Below are positions 16,948 to 26,001 of a stretch of DNA of 64,000 nucleotides, one piece after another (position 1 is the first letter of the stretch; each line of letters opens with the position of its first letter). Both the position numbers and the translations under genes were made by a program. Source of the stretch: Chitinophagaceae bacterium (GTDB taxonomy: Bacteria; Bacteroidota; Bacteroidia; Chitinophagales; Chitinophagaceae); contig JAMLHL010000006.1 in assembly GCA_023957125.1 (NCBI GenBank), positions 124,001-188,000 on the forward strand, written 5' to 3'. The notes under the pieces were generated by a model. That model saw only the letters and a list, made by a program, of their open reading frames with translations. It was not told where the DNA came from and ran no database searches.

Positions 16948-18759
16948 ATGAAGATCCTTTTTGTCTATCTGAAACCTTATAAATGGCTGGTATTACTGGT
17001 ATTATTACTGGCGGCAATGAATATCGGTTTTTCCCTGTTTGATCCTATTATTTTCGGCAACCTGGTAAATCTTGCTAATGATTATACTAAAAATCATTCC
17101 GGGTATAGCCGGCAGGATTTTTTTTTAAAGCGATACAACAGCGTACTATGGTTATTATTGGCTTCCATTGGGGTGGCCATGGTAAGCCGTTTAGCTAAAA
17201 ATTTCCAGGATTATTTTTTAAATGTGGTGATTCAAAAGTTTGGTGCAAAGGTCTTTACCGAAGGTTTGCAGCACGCAATGAAACTGCCCTACCAGGAATT
17301 TGAAGATCAGCGCAGCGGGGAAACGTTGAGTGTGTTGCAAAAGGTTAGAATTGATACGGAACGCTTTATGAGCTATTTCGTAAACATCCTGTTTACCGTT
17401 GTAGTGGGAATCATCTTCGTAGGAAGTTTTGCATTCAGCATTCATTGGTCCCTGCCGCCCATTTATTTCGGAGGCATCATATTATTGATCATTATCACCA
17501 ATCTGCTCAGCAAGAAAGTGAAGATCATTCAAAAAGATATTGTTTCCCAAACCAATTCCCTCGCGGGCGCCACCACCGAGTCGTTGCGCAATATAGAGCT
17601 GGTAAAAAGCCTGGGACTTACCCACCAGGAAGTTGACCGCCTGAATTCAAATACCTATAAAATTTTGGGACTGGAGATCACTAAAGTGAAACGCATCCGG
17701 AGCATCAGTTTTATACAGGGAACCTTTGTGAATACCCTCCGGCAGATTATTTTATTTATGTTGCTCTGGTTGATCTTCAAAGACCGGATGAACGCCGGGC
17801 AGTTGGTGACCATGCAGATCTTTTCTTTTTTCGTGTTCGGTCCTCTCCAGGAAATAGGTAATATCATTCTGTCGTACCGGGAAGCGGAGGCCTCGCTGAA
17901 TAACTTCAGATCGCTGATGCAGAAGAAGCCAGAAACGCAACCCCGGCACCCGGTGCACCTGGAGCAGATTCATACGCTGGAGTTCAAAAACGTGGCATTC
18001 ATGCACCAGAGCGCCCAGCAAAAAGCAATTGATCATATCAGCTTTTCGGTAAACAAAGGTGAAACCATTGCTTTTGTGGGACCATCGGGAGCCGGTAAAT
18101 CTACCCTTATGAAACTGCTGGTTGGACTTTACCGGCCGCAGGAAGGACGGATCTTGTATAACGGAACCGATGAAAGCGCCATTAATTATGATGATGTGCG
18201 GAATCAAATCGGGTTCGTAACCCAGGATACGCAGTTATTTGCCGGTACCATAAGAGAAAACCTGTCATTTGTGAACCCGTCGGCTACCGAGCAGGAGATG
18301 CTGGATGTGCTTAAAAAGGCGTCCTGCACCTATTTGCTGAACAGGGCAGAGAAGGGTATCGAAACGGTAATAGGAGAAGGTGGTTTGAAGCTGTCGGGAG
18401 GAGAAAGACAACGGTTGTCTATTGCACGGGCGTTGTTGAGGAAGCCAAGATTGCTGATATTTGACGAAGCCACTTCAGCGCTGGATTCGATCACGGAGGA
18501 AGAGGTAACCAGCACCATCCGGCAGGTGTCGTCCCGGCATAATCAGATCACTATACTCATCGCGCATCGTTTATCAACCATTATGCATGCAGACCGGATC
18601 TATGTATTGGAAAAAGGTGAGATAGTGGAGGAAGGGACGCATGAATCCTTAATCGGGGAAAAGGGGTTATACTATGCCATGTGGCGGCAGCAAATAGGGG
18701 AAAGAAAAAAACCGGCCGCCCCGTCAGTACCATCGGAGGAGCAGATAAAAACAACATAA
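16948..18759 (+). CDS. ABC transporter, fused permease and ATPase (MsbA/exporter type)
   Basis: The ATG at 16948 (MKILFVYLKPYKW) is used because all upstream frame is repeat DNA; it gives 603 residues, the usual size of a half-exporter. The N-terminal about 320 residues hold six predicted membrane helices. The ATPase has Walker A GPSGAGKST (about residues 378-386), Q-loop VTQDTQLFAG, signature LSGGERQR, Walker B LLIFDEATSALD and H-loop IAHRLST. These proteins work as dimers and export lipids, peptides or drugs; the substrate cannot be told here. No accessory transport gene is adjacent. Confidence 0.9.
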   Translation: MKILFVYLKPYKWLVLLVLLLAAMNIGFSLFDPIIFGNLVNLANDYTKNHSGYSRQDFFLKRYNSVLWLLLASIGVAMVSRLAKNFQDYFLNVVIQKFGAKVFTEGLQHAMKLPYQEFEDQRSGETLSVLQKVRIDTERFMSYFVNILFTVVVGIIFVGSFAFSIHWSLPPIYFGGIILLIIITNLLSKKVKIIQKDIVSQTNSLAGATTESLRNIELVKSLGLTHQEVDRLNSNTYKILGLEITKVKRIRSISFIQGTFVNTLRQIILFMLLWLIFKDRMNAGQLVTMQIFSFFVFGPLQEIGNIILSYREAEASLNNFRSLMQKKPETQPRHPVHLEQIHTLEFKNVAFMHQSAQQKAIDHISFSVNKGETIAFVGPSGAGKSTLMKLLVGLYRPQEGRILYNGTDESAINYDDVRNQIGFVTQDTQLFAGTIRENLSFVNPSATEQEMLDVLKKASCTYLLNRAEKGIETVIGEGGLKLSGGERQRLSIARALLRKPRLLIFDEATSALDSITEEEVTSTIRQVSSRHNQITILIAHRLSTIMHADRIYVLEKGEIVEEGTHESLIGEKGLYYAMWRQQIGERKKPAAPSVPSEEQIKTT

Positions 18760-18828
18760 CGTTTCCGATAATTGCTGTAAAGCGTCCGGTGACTTTGTTC
18801 CCGGGATGGTATTGCCCCTGCGCCGGAA

Positions 18829-20676
18829 TCATTTGGGGAGTGTTACCGTAAAAGTGCTCCCCTGTTCGGGCTCACTGTTACATTCAATTTTTCCATTCAG
18901 TTCGTCCACTAATCTTTTTACAATAGATAGTCCCAAACCGGTGGAGTATTCGCCTTCCGTAGGCATCGAAGAGATTTTCCGGTATTTCGAAAAAAGATAG
19001 GGGATATCTTCCCTGGCAATACCTACGCCTTCATCTTTAACGGTGATGGAGATGTGATCAGGCGTCTCCAAAACCTTCAGCCAGATATTTTTGCCCCGGG
19101 GCGTAAATTTGATGGCGTTACTCAAAAGGTTTTCGCAGATCCTGCTTAAGATATAGCGATTGCTGATAAATAATAAAGGTTGTTCGCCGGATGTATAATG
19201 GAGCCGGATTTCTTTTTGCTGAGCCTGGGGTTGGTAGGTGGTTACAATGTCCTCAAGAAAAGCATTCATATCCACTTCTTCAAGATTGAGCGCCTGGTGC
19301 CTGATCTCTTCTTTTTCGATATAAAGCATATCTCTTATCAAAATTTCACCATTGTCGGCGGAAGACTGGATGCGGTACAACGCTCTTTTTTGATCCTCCG
19401 TAAAGTTGGAGATATCGGATAACAGTATATGACTCCACATTTTTATACTGGTGAAAGGGGCATTCAGATCGTGCGATACAATGCTGATAAGCGAATTTTT
19501 TTCGGCATTAAACTTCGCCAGCTTATTATTCTGACGTTGTATGAGCTCATTTTGTTTCTTCAAAAGCCGGTTTTTTCTACGGATAAGGAAAAGGCTGACC
19601 AGGGCGGTAATTGCCAGTGCTCCGATACCGAGGGCAAAGAAGAGAATGTTTCTTTTTTCGAGCCGCTGACGGCCAATCGTAAGTTCCAGCATTTGATTCT
19701 GTTGTTCCTTCTGCTTCACATTGTATTTTTCCTGCATCCTCGCAATGGTTTCCAGGGTGCGTTGGTTTACAAGGGCGGTATCCAGTCTTCGCCAGCTCTT
19801 AAAATATTTGTAAGCAGATTCGTAATCCCCGCTTGCCGCGTAATATTTGGAATACAAAATATCCACATCCGCTTCCTTATGTTTTGACCCCAATGCCTTC
19901 GCCAGTTCCGCTGAGAGGTCAACGTATTTCCTGGCCGAATCGAAGTTTTTGTTTTCAATATAAACGTCGGCTATGTTCAGGCAGTCGTACCATAGCAGAT
20001 CCTTATCGTCAGCGGCGATATTGTTGTTATAGTTAAGCCTGAAGTAATGCAATGCCTTGCTCCATTGTTTTTTATAAAACCAGGCATTGCCGATGTTGTT
20101 GTAAATAGAATGAAGCTCGCCCGTAAGGTTATTTTCTATGGCGATCTGTTCGGCCTGCCCCAGGAAAAACAAAGCGCTGTCGGGATATCCGAGACGGGTA
20201 TATATTGAGCCCAGGTTGGAGCCGTTGGTAAAAATAGAATAGATCTCTTTTCTTTTCAGAGAGACCGCAAAAGCTTCCTTAAAAAAATCCAGGGACCTTT
20301 GAGGCTGGTTGATCTTCGCATATAAAGTGGCAAGATCGCTGAGGGCGGAACTTTCATATTCCAGTGTATTCAATAACCTCGACTGCTCCAGCGCCTGGTA
20401 ATAATAATCAATGGCCGAGTCATACTCTTCCCTGAGTTCCTGGTAGATACCTTTAAGCCGTAATGAAAGCACCGCTCCTTTATCAAAACCCAGTTTCGCG
20501 GCTTCCTTTTCGATGTATTGGGCATAATACAGGACAGAATCGGCAAGACTACTGTTGAAATCAAGCGCCCGGTCATATACCGCTTTTAAATGGGAAGTGT
20601 CTTTCTCCTGGGTGAAGGCATTGAGAGAAAAGAAAAAGAAGAATGACATTAGCAGTACGGATCTGAATTCTCTCAT
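18829..20676 (-). CDS. Sensor histidine kinase with TPR periplasmic domain
   Basis: The 615-residue protein has a signal peptide (ending near NAFTQ) and about six TPR-like helical repeats (residues about 30-330, for example YDSAIDYYYQALEQS). One membrane helix follows (about 345-367), then a coiled coil rich in K and N, then a kinase module. The phosphoacceptor is in SHDLNAP (His402), followed by N-box NLLSNAIKF, G1 DEGVGI and G2 GLGLSIV. No receiver domain or response regulator gene is nearby, so it is an orphan kinase. A minus-strand TATTTTTG at 20732-20739 may be its -7 box. Confidence 0.87.
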   Translation of the reverse strand: MREFRSVLLMSFFFFFSLNAFTQEKDTSHLKAVYDRALDFNSSLADSVLYYAQYIEKEAAKLGFDKGAVLSLRLKGIYQELREEYDSAIDYYYQALEQSRLLNTLEYESSALSDLATLYAKINQPQRSLDFFKEAFAVSLKRKEIYSIFTNGSNLGSIYTRLGYPDSALFFLGQAEQIAIENNLTGELHSIYNNIGNAWFYKKQWSKALHYFRLNYNNNIAADDKDLLWYDCLNIADVYIENKNFDSARKYVDLSAELAKALGSKHKEADVDILYSKYYAASGDYESAYKYFKSWRRLDTALVNQRTLETIARMQEKYNVKQKEQQNQMLELTIGRQRLEKRNILFFALGIGALAITALVSLFLIRRKNRLLKKQNELIQRQNNKLAKFNAEKNSLISIVSHDLNAPFTSIKMWSHILLSDISNFTEDQKRALYRIQSSADNGEILIRDMLYIEKEEIRHQALNLEEVDMNAFLEDIVTTYQPQAQQKEIRLHYTSGEQPLLFISNRYILSRICENLLSNAIKFTPRGKNIWLKVLETPDHISITVKDEGVGIAREDIPYLFSKYRKISSMPTEGEYSTGLGLSIVKRLVDELNGKIECNSEPEQGSTFTVTLPK

Positions 20677-20851
20677 ATTGGTTGTTCAGAATAATTGAAT
20701 TAATAGTATGGAAGCAGCGGTTTAACTGCTGCAAAAATAACCGGAAAAATCCCCGCAGGCGGCCCCAAAACTCTCTCGTAAATATAAGCAGGAATTGCCG
20801 GATAAACAAAGCCTGGTATGCCTGTCGGTTTCTATTTTGAGCAGCGGAAGT

Positions 20852-22030
20852 TTAATTCATGTTTTCAATGATCCCTGCGATCCCCTGCCCTCCGCCCACA
20901 CAAGCGGTAACAATCCCGTATTTTTTGTTGAGCCTTTTCAGGTCGTTAGTAATTTGTATGGTGAGTTTACAACCCGTACATCCAAGCGGGTGTCCTAATG
21001 CAATAGCGCCACCATTAATATTAACGATCTCCGGGTTGAGCTCAAGGGTTCGGATCACCGCAAGCGACTGAGAAGCGAAGGCTTCGTTTAATTCAACCAG
21101 GTCTATATCCTGTAAAGACATGTTGGCCTGTTTCAACACTTTAGGCACCGCTGCTATGGGACCTACACCCATGATACGCGGGTGAACGCCTGCAGAGGCG
21201 CAGGCCACTAATCTTGCCCGGGGGGTCAGCCCGAGTTCCCGGATCATGTTTTCACCCATAACTATAACGAAGGCGGCGCCATCACTGGTTTGCGAGGAGT
21301 TGCCGGCCGTTACCGAGCCGCCTGCCGCAAATACGGGTTTTAGTTTTGCAAGCGCTTCAATAGACGTGTCCTTGCGCGGACCTTCATCGGTATCTACAAC
21401 ATAGCTTCTGCTCTGCCGCCTGCCTTTGGCATCTACATATATATCTTCCACGGTAATAGGTAATATGCCACTCTTAAAATAGCCGTTTTGTATGGCAGCA
21501 ATGGCTTTTTGATGGGAATGATAGGAAAAGATGTCCTGGTCTTCACGGCTTACATTGTATTCTTTGGCAACGGCTTCCGCGGTAAGCCCCATGCTAAGAT
21601 AGTAATCGGGTTCAGTTTCGGCAATGGCATAAGAAGGAACCGTTTTCCATCCGGCTGTAGGAACAAGGCTCATACTTTCCGTTCCTCCCGCCACAATACA
21701 ATCTGCCATGCCGGTGCGTATTTTGGCAGTGGCAATAGCAATAGCTTCCAGTCCGGAGGCGCAGTACCGGTTGATGGTCATCCCCGGCGTATCAATACCC
21801 AAAGCGCTGACAGAGATCATTCTGCCGATCTGTAAACCCTGCTCCGCTTCGGGAACGGCGTTTCCCACAATTACATCGTCAATTCTTTTTGCTTCGAGCT
21901 GCGGAACGGAAGCTACCAGCTTTTTAATGACCTCAACGGCCAGATCGTCCGGCCGGGTAAACCGGAAGCCACCTCGTTTTGCCTTCCCTACGGCAGTGCG
22001 GAAACCCGCTATTATATATGCATCCTGCAT
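20852..22030 (-). CDS. Acetyl-CoA acyltransferase (thiolase)
   Basis: This 392-residue thiolase carries both catalytic cysteines: Cys90 in NRYCASG (acyl-enzyme) and Cys377 in TACVGGGQG (base), plus GHPLGCTG with the active-site histidine and the NEAFASQ loop. It should perform the thiolytic step of fatty-acid beta-oxidation or the reverse condensation. The N-terminal RTAVGKAKRGGF is as in degradative FadA-type enzymes. No 3-hydroxyacyl-CoA dehydrogenase gene is next to it in this window; upstream lies the divergent PIG-L gene. Confidence 0.93.
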   Translation of the reverse strand: MQDAYIIAGFRTAVGKAKRGGFRFTRPDDLAVEVIKKLVASVPQLEAKRIDDVIVGNAVPEAEQGLQIGRMISVSALGIDTPGMTINRYCASGLEAIAIATAKIRTGMADCIVAGGTESMSLVPTAGWKTVPSYAIAETEPDYYLSMGLTAEAVAKEYNVSREDQDIFSYHSHQKAIAAIQNGYFKSGILPITVEDIYVDAKGRRQSRSYVVDTDEGPRKDTSIEALAKLKPVFAAGGSVTAGNSSQTSDGAAFVIVMGENMIRELGLTPRARLVACASAGVHPRIMGVGPIAAVPKVLKQANMSLQDIDLVELNEAFASQSLAVIRTLELNPEIVNINGGAIALGHPLGCTGCKLTIQITNDLKRLNKKYGIVTACVGGGQGIAGIIENMN

Positions 22031-22066
22031 CGTGTTAAGTTTAGTTGTTTATGCAACTTTGTTGTT

Positions 22067-22097
22067 CAAAGATAATTGTTCCCATCCTGGATACCAA
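22067..22097 (-). promoter_or_regulatory. Thiolase promoter with -33 and -7 boxes
   Basis: On the minus strand a TTG (-33, within ATTTTGG) is followed after exactly 20 bases by TATCTTTG, a full match to the Bacteroidota -7 consensus TAnnTTTG. The -7 box ends 36 bases before the thiolase ATG. Spacing and both elements agree with the housekeeping sigma consensus. Confidence 0.7.
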
Positions 22098-22138
22098 AAT
22101 CAGTGTAAGTACCTTTCTTTGTAAAAAAATACAGACAT

Positions 22139-22894
22139 ATGCCCATTTCCCGAAGATCATTTGCAAAAAATACTATTGCCACATCGGCAGCGCTCGGACT
22201 TTCCGCCTTATTAAAAGCGGCCGGTAATTCCTCCGGCCGGAAAATGAAAATAGTATCTGTTGGCGGTCATCCCGATGATCCTGAAACCGGCTGTGGAGGC
22301 ACCCTGGCAAAATTAACCCATGCCGGAAATGAGGTAACCGTCATTTATCTCACCAGAGGAGAGGCGGGGGTAAAAGGAAAATCCCATGCAGAGGCAGCAG
22401 CAATAAGAACCCAGGAAAGTTTGGATTCCTGTAAAATCTTAAATGCAAAACCCATTTTTGCCGGACAAGTTGATGGTGATACCATTGTCAGCAACGAATG
22501 GGTTGAGAAAATTCATATGTTGATAGTTAATGAAAAACCGGATTTGGTGTTCACCCACTGGCCGCTCGACGCACATAAAGATCATCAATGTGCAGGTCTG
22601 CTTACTATCCAGAGCTGGATACGCAGTAAAAAAAATTTCGAGCTGTATTTTTTTGAGGTATGCGCCGGCGCCCAAACTACAGGTTTCCATCCAACGGATT
22701 ATGTGGATATCAGCGCAACACAGGAGCAAAAACACAAAGCCGTGTATTGCCATACCAGTCAGAATCCGGAGGGTATTTACCATTCTCAGCACTGTAACCA
22801 CGGCATGATGGAAGCCTTCAGGGGTTTGGAAGCAGGAGTTAAAGCCGCTGAAGGTTTTGTACGGATGAATTCAGACCGGTCAGCGTTTATTTAA
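22139..22894 (+). CDS. PIG-L family (LmbE-like) zinc deacetylase, exported
   Basis: The product (251 residues) starts with a twin-arginine-like signal (ISRRSFAKNTIATSAALGLSAL). The zinc motif GGHPDDPETGCGG corresponds to the family's AHPDDxE, and the second metal histidine lies in THWPLDAHKDH. Family members remove N-acetyl groups from sugars. Here a secreted deacetylase next to an esterase gene points to processing of acetylated extracellular sugars. Its 3' end overlaps the convergent esterase gene by 15 bp. It is divergent from the thiolase gene, with about 108 bp for both promoters. Confidence 0.85.
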   Translation: MPISRRSFAKNTIATSAALGLSALLKAAGNSSGRKMKIVSVGGHPDDPETGCGGTLAKLTHAGNEVTVIYLTRGEAGVKGKSHAEAAAIRTQESLDSCKILNAKPIFAGQVDGDTIVSNEWVEKIHMLIVNEKPDLVFTHWPLDAHKDHQCAGLLTIQSWIRSKKNFELYFFEVCAGAQTTGFHPTDYVDISATQEQKHKAVYCHTSQNPEGIYHSQHCNHGMMEAFRGLEAGVKAAEGFVRMNSDRSAFI

Positions 22895-23812
22895 CCAGCC
22901 GTTGGCCTGCAACCAGTTTCTACAACGTTCTATCCATTCGTCTTTGGTCGTAGGATTGTGTAGTCCAAAGCCGTGTCCGCCGTTTTGATATAGATGCAGT
23001 TCTGCGGGCACTTTATTTTTCAACAATGCCTGATAGAATACGATACTGTTGTCGGGATTCACCCCTTTATCGTCTGAAGCGTGTACCAAAAACGCAGGGG
23101 GCGTATGGGCGGTTACCTGTTTTTCATTGGAATAAAGATCCAGTTGCGCCTGCGTAGGATCTGCTCCCAAAAGATTTTTAAATGATCCGCTGTGGGTAAT
23201 GGCAAGGTCGGCGCTGATAACCGGATAGAGGAGCATCATAAAATCGGGTCGCAGACTGATGTTTTCCGGGTTATCAATCAGGGATCGCTCGAAATGGGTG
23301 CCGGCTGTGGAAGCCAGGTGCCCGCCTGCGGAAAAGCCCATAATACCAATCCTGGCAGGATCAACATGCCATTTTTTAGCATTGCTCCTAACCGTTAGCA
23401 TTGCCTGTTGTGCATCCTGCAGAGGAGCTATAGCCGGATCTTCCTGGTTCTTTTTATTGGGGATACGATATTTTAGTACAAAGGCCGTAACGCCCATTTC
23501 ATTGAATTTTTCAGCCACTTTATATCCTTCGTGATCAATAGCTACAATGCTGTAGCCGCCCCCCGGGCAAATAATTACTGCCGCGCCGTTGGCTTTATCC
23601 GGGGGGGCAGGGTAAATTCGCAGGGTGGGGATCCTGATTTTGCTGATACGCAGTATCCCCCCGCCGGATTCCGATGTTTCCTCATTAGGGCCGGGCAAAT
23701 TGCCGGGAATATGGTTGTCGGGGTATAAAGAGATTTCCATCGGGTTGTTTTGAGAATGACTGGTCAGCGCCACTATGGAAGAAAATAAAACCGTTAAGAG
23801 ACACCTGTTCAT
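22880..23812 (-). CDS. Secreted alpha/beta hydrolase (BD-FAE/acetyl-xylan-esterase-like)
   Basis: This 310-residue protein has a signal peptide (MNRCLLTVLFSSIVALTSHSQ). It then shows the oxyanion motif VIICPGGGY, strand and helix DHEGYKVAEKFNE, nucleophile elbow GFSAGGHLA, an acidic residue in HASDDKGVNP and histidine in GGHGFGL, completing a Ser-Asp-His triad. It is close to acetyl- or feruloyl-esterases acting on plant polysaccharides, acting in the periplasm or outside. It converges on the PIG-L gene and overlaps its last 15 bases. Confidence 0.86.
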   Translation of the reverse strand: MNRCLLTVLFSSIVALTSHSQNNPMEISLYPDNHIPGNLPGPNEETSESGGGILRISKIRIPTLRIYPAPPDKANGAAVIICPGGGYSIVAIDHEGYKVAEKFNEMGVTAFVLKYRIPNKKNQEDPAIAPLQDAQQAMLTVRSNAKKWHVDPARIGIMGFSAGGHLASTAGTHFERSLIDNPENISLRPDFMMLLYPVISADLAITHSGSFKNLLGADPTQAQLDLYSNEKQVTAHTPPAFLVHASDDKGVNPDNSIVFYQALLKNKVPAELHLYQNGGHGFGLHNPTTKDEWIERCRNWLQANGWLNKR

Positions 23813-23851
23813 AATATCCGTTTGAATAAAGGTAATGCAAATGTGGCTGTA

Positions 23852-24820
23852 CTATTCCAGTTCATAGGTATATAAAACAGACCGGTCGTCCTCCGGTACA
23901 AAATAGAATCTGAGTTTCCCGTCAATGATTTCCGTATAACAGGGATTATTGGTGATTATAGCGCCCGTTGAAGTCCATTCGTTCACCGGCATTTGGAACA
24001 GCGACTGATAATGGTTCATATCAATTACTTCAATTCCTCCCAATTTAAAAGGGGTGTTGTCGCCAGGTTTTTTATAGGTTCTTAACCCGTCACAAAGCAT
24101 CAGCCCGGCGCCAATATAGTTGCAGTCCTGGTAATCAATATAATAATGCGGATTGGTAATGCCTTGTTTCGATACCGGTTGCAGTACGGGGTTATTGTTA
24201 CTACCGGTAATTTTCCATTCATAAAATTTCCGGCTTCCCCAGTTCATGCCCACCAGGGTGCGGTTTTCCCGGTTGAATGCCACGGCGCCCAGGGCATCAT
24301 TGCAGGTTGTCATCTTTGTTTTTTGCAAGGTGACCGGGTCAACCCGGTAGATAAAAGATTTCCCATTAGGCCGGTATTCACACACCGGCACCCAGATATA
24401 TTTTCCGTCAAAATCTACTCCGCCCGGATGATAAATAACATCTTCACCCAGGCGAATACTGTCTTTCAGTTTACCGGCGCTGTCGAATTTGAACAGGTAG
24501 CCCATGCCTTCTCCGTTGTCCCGGTCATATCCGTTAACAGGGCTTTTGTAATGTTTGGGCCACCGGATTACCTTAACGGCCGTCAGAAAGAAGAAGCCAT
24601 TGGCTTTGGTGAGTCCCTGGGTATGCCCGGTGGGAAAGAGCAGCGGCGTTGCCGAAATTTGTTTCCATTGGCTGTTGGCGGAAACAGACTGTAGTTTTTC
24701 AAATATGGGAGAGTAGCGGTTATTGGGTTTATCACCGTTGGTGTGCTGGGCAAATAACCGGGCGCCCGGAGCAAATCCTGAAAATAAAAGGCCGATAAGA
24801 GCAGGAGTAAAGAGCTTCAT
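23852..24820 (-). CDS. Secreted protein of unknown function (DUF6454-like, propeller-type)
   Basis: The protein has 322 residues with a signal peptide (MKLFTPALIGLLFSGFAPGARLFAQ). It contains strand-rich blocks such as FPTGHTQGLTKANGFFFLT, YHPGGVDFDGKYIWVPVCE and ALGAVAFNRENRTLVGMNWG, which suggest a beta-propeller binding or lyase-like fold. The pattern reminds me of the family annotated as DUF6454, but I could not verify this. It follows the esterase gene on the same strand with a gap of about 39 bp, so both may be expressed together and act in the same compartment. Confidence 0.55.
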   Translation of the reverse strand: MKLFTPALIGLLFSGFAPGARLFAQHTNGDKPNNRYSPIFEKLQSVSANSQWKQISATPLLFPTGHTQGLTKANGFFFLTAVKVIRWPKHYKSPVNGYDRDNGEGMGYLFKFDSAGKLKDSIRLGEDVIYHPGGVDFDGKYIWVPVCEYRPNGKSFIYRVDPVTLQKTKMTTCNDALGAVAFNRENRTLVGMNWGSRKFYEWKITGSNNNPVLQPVSKQGITNPHYYIDYQDCNYIGAGLMLCDGLRTYKKPGDNTPFKLGGIEVIDMNHYQSLFQMPVNEWTSTGAIITNNPCYTEIIDGKLRFYFVPEDDRSVLYTYELE

Positions 24821-24934
24821 AATACAATATTCAAAACTGAAGAGATGCGTTTTATGTAAATTACAATAAAAGTTTTCCTACATACATATTTCTTTAGTAC
24901 AAGCCCCCTGCACCCTGCCCGCCCTTCACCCCCC

Positions 24935-25630
24935 TCACAGCCGTCCCTCGTCGGCAAAACTGAAATATCCTGCCTCGCTCACGATTACATGATCTGCTAC
25001 CCGGATGTCAAAAAAACGCGCCGCTTCTTTAATCTGTTGCGTCAATATTTCGTCGGCCCGGCTGGGTTTAAGACTGCCGGAGGGATGGTTGTGGCAGAGG
25101 ATCAGGCTCACGGCATTTTCTTCGAGAGCTCTTTTTATAATGATCCTCGGATCGGCCACGGTACCGGTGATGCCGCCATGGCTGATGATTTCCGTATGGT
25201 TGATCTTATTAGCCCGGTTCAGAAACAATACCATAAATACTTCTTTGTTTTGGTCTTTGAGCCTGGCCTGCAGGTACCGGGCAACGCTGGTGCTGTCGGT
25301 AACAACGGGCTTCTCAAGTATATTGTTGGCCTGGCGGCGGCGCCCCAGTTCCAGGGCGGCTGTAATAGTGATGGCCTTGGCTTCGCCGATTCCTTTGATC
25401 TTCATCAATTCTTTTATGGAAAGCCTGCCTAATTCGCCCAGGTGATTTTGCGCTAATTGCAGTAGGTCTTTAGCCAGTTCCACAGCCGATTTTTCACGGG
25501 TACCGTTATGTAACAGGATGGCTATCAATTCCGAATTGCTCAGATTTTCCGGTCCTTTATCGCGCAGTTTTTCTCTCGGACGGTCATCTGCAGACCAGTT
25601 TTTGATAGATGTCTTTTCCGGATGCAACAT
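24935..25630 (-). CDS. radC: RadC family JAMM/MPN domain protein
   Basis: The 231-residue protein has the usual RadC layout: N-terminal DRPREKL and helix-hairpin-helix (LMKIKGIGEAKAI), then the JAMM metal motif HNHPSGSLKPSRAD (HxHx7SxxD pattern) and a C-terminal ADHVIVSE block. It is a full-length chromosomal type. Despite the old name, a role in DNA repair is not established; the fold suggests a zinc-dependent hydrolase or nuclease acting on DNA. A minus-strand TATATTTG (25660-25667) lies about 30 bases upstream of the ATG. Confidence 0.92.
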   Translation of the reverse strand: MLHPEKTSIKNWSADDRPREKLRDKGPENLSNSELIAILLHNGTREKSAVELAKDLLQLAQNHLGELGRLSIKELMKIKGIGEAKAITITAALELGRRRQANNILEKPVVTDSTSVARYLQARLKDQNKEVFMVLFLNRANKINHTEIISHGGITGTVADPRIIIKRALEENAVSLILCHNHPSGSLKPSRADEILTQQIKEAARFFDIRVADHVIVSEAGYFSFADEGRL

Positions 25631-25659
25631 AATTTTTTGTGTTTTTCAAACGTTATTCC

Positions 25660-25667
25660 CAAATATA
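25660..25667 (-). promoter_or_regulatory. Candidate -7 box of radC
   Basis: The minus strand reads TATATTTG, an exact TAnnTTTG match ending 29 bases before the radC ATG. The expected -33 TTG at 19-21 bases is not clear. Confidence 0.45.
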
Positions 25668-25706
25668 TTCAAAATTATTCTTAACGTCATTTAAAATCCG
25701 ACTCTT

Positions 25707-25919
25707 ATGCAATCCTCCAATCGCCGTCTTGTAATGGGTTCTATACAGCCTCTTTTATTTTGTATCGGGATGTATTTTGTGGTGCTGCTGTTTTCCGTAT
25801 TTGTATGCTCTTCCATATACCATGCGGTTAAGTCGCATAAGAAGGCAAATGTGCAGGCTAAAATGGTTTCTGCCGCTACGGCATCGGCGCCTCACGTTAC
25901 CATATCTATGAATAAATAG
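25707..25919 (+). CDS. Small single-pass membrane protein, unknown
   Basis: A 70-codon frame begins with a polar stretch, contains one strong membrane helix (SIQPLLFCIGMYFVVLLFSVFVC, read about residues 12-34) and ends in a basic tail (HKKANVQAKM) plus a Ser/Thr/Ala segment. It lies alone between radC and prs, with its own ATG after an A/T-rich leader. Nothing in it points to a function; the well-formed hydrophobic segment with positive flank makes it a plausible gene, but it could also be a chance frame. Confidence 0.45.
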   Translation: MQSSNRRLVMGSIQPLLFCIGMYFVVLLFSVFVCSSIYHAVKSHKKANVQAKMVSAATASAPHVTISMNK

Positions 25920-26001
25920 GATTCCCGGGTTCACTTTTTTGGATTGGTTTTCATTTAATCTACTCCTTCTTTCTATCTTCGCCTCATATCTTCTTATTTA
26001 T

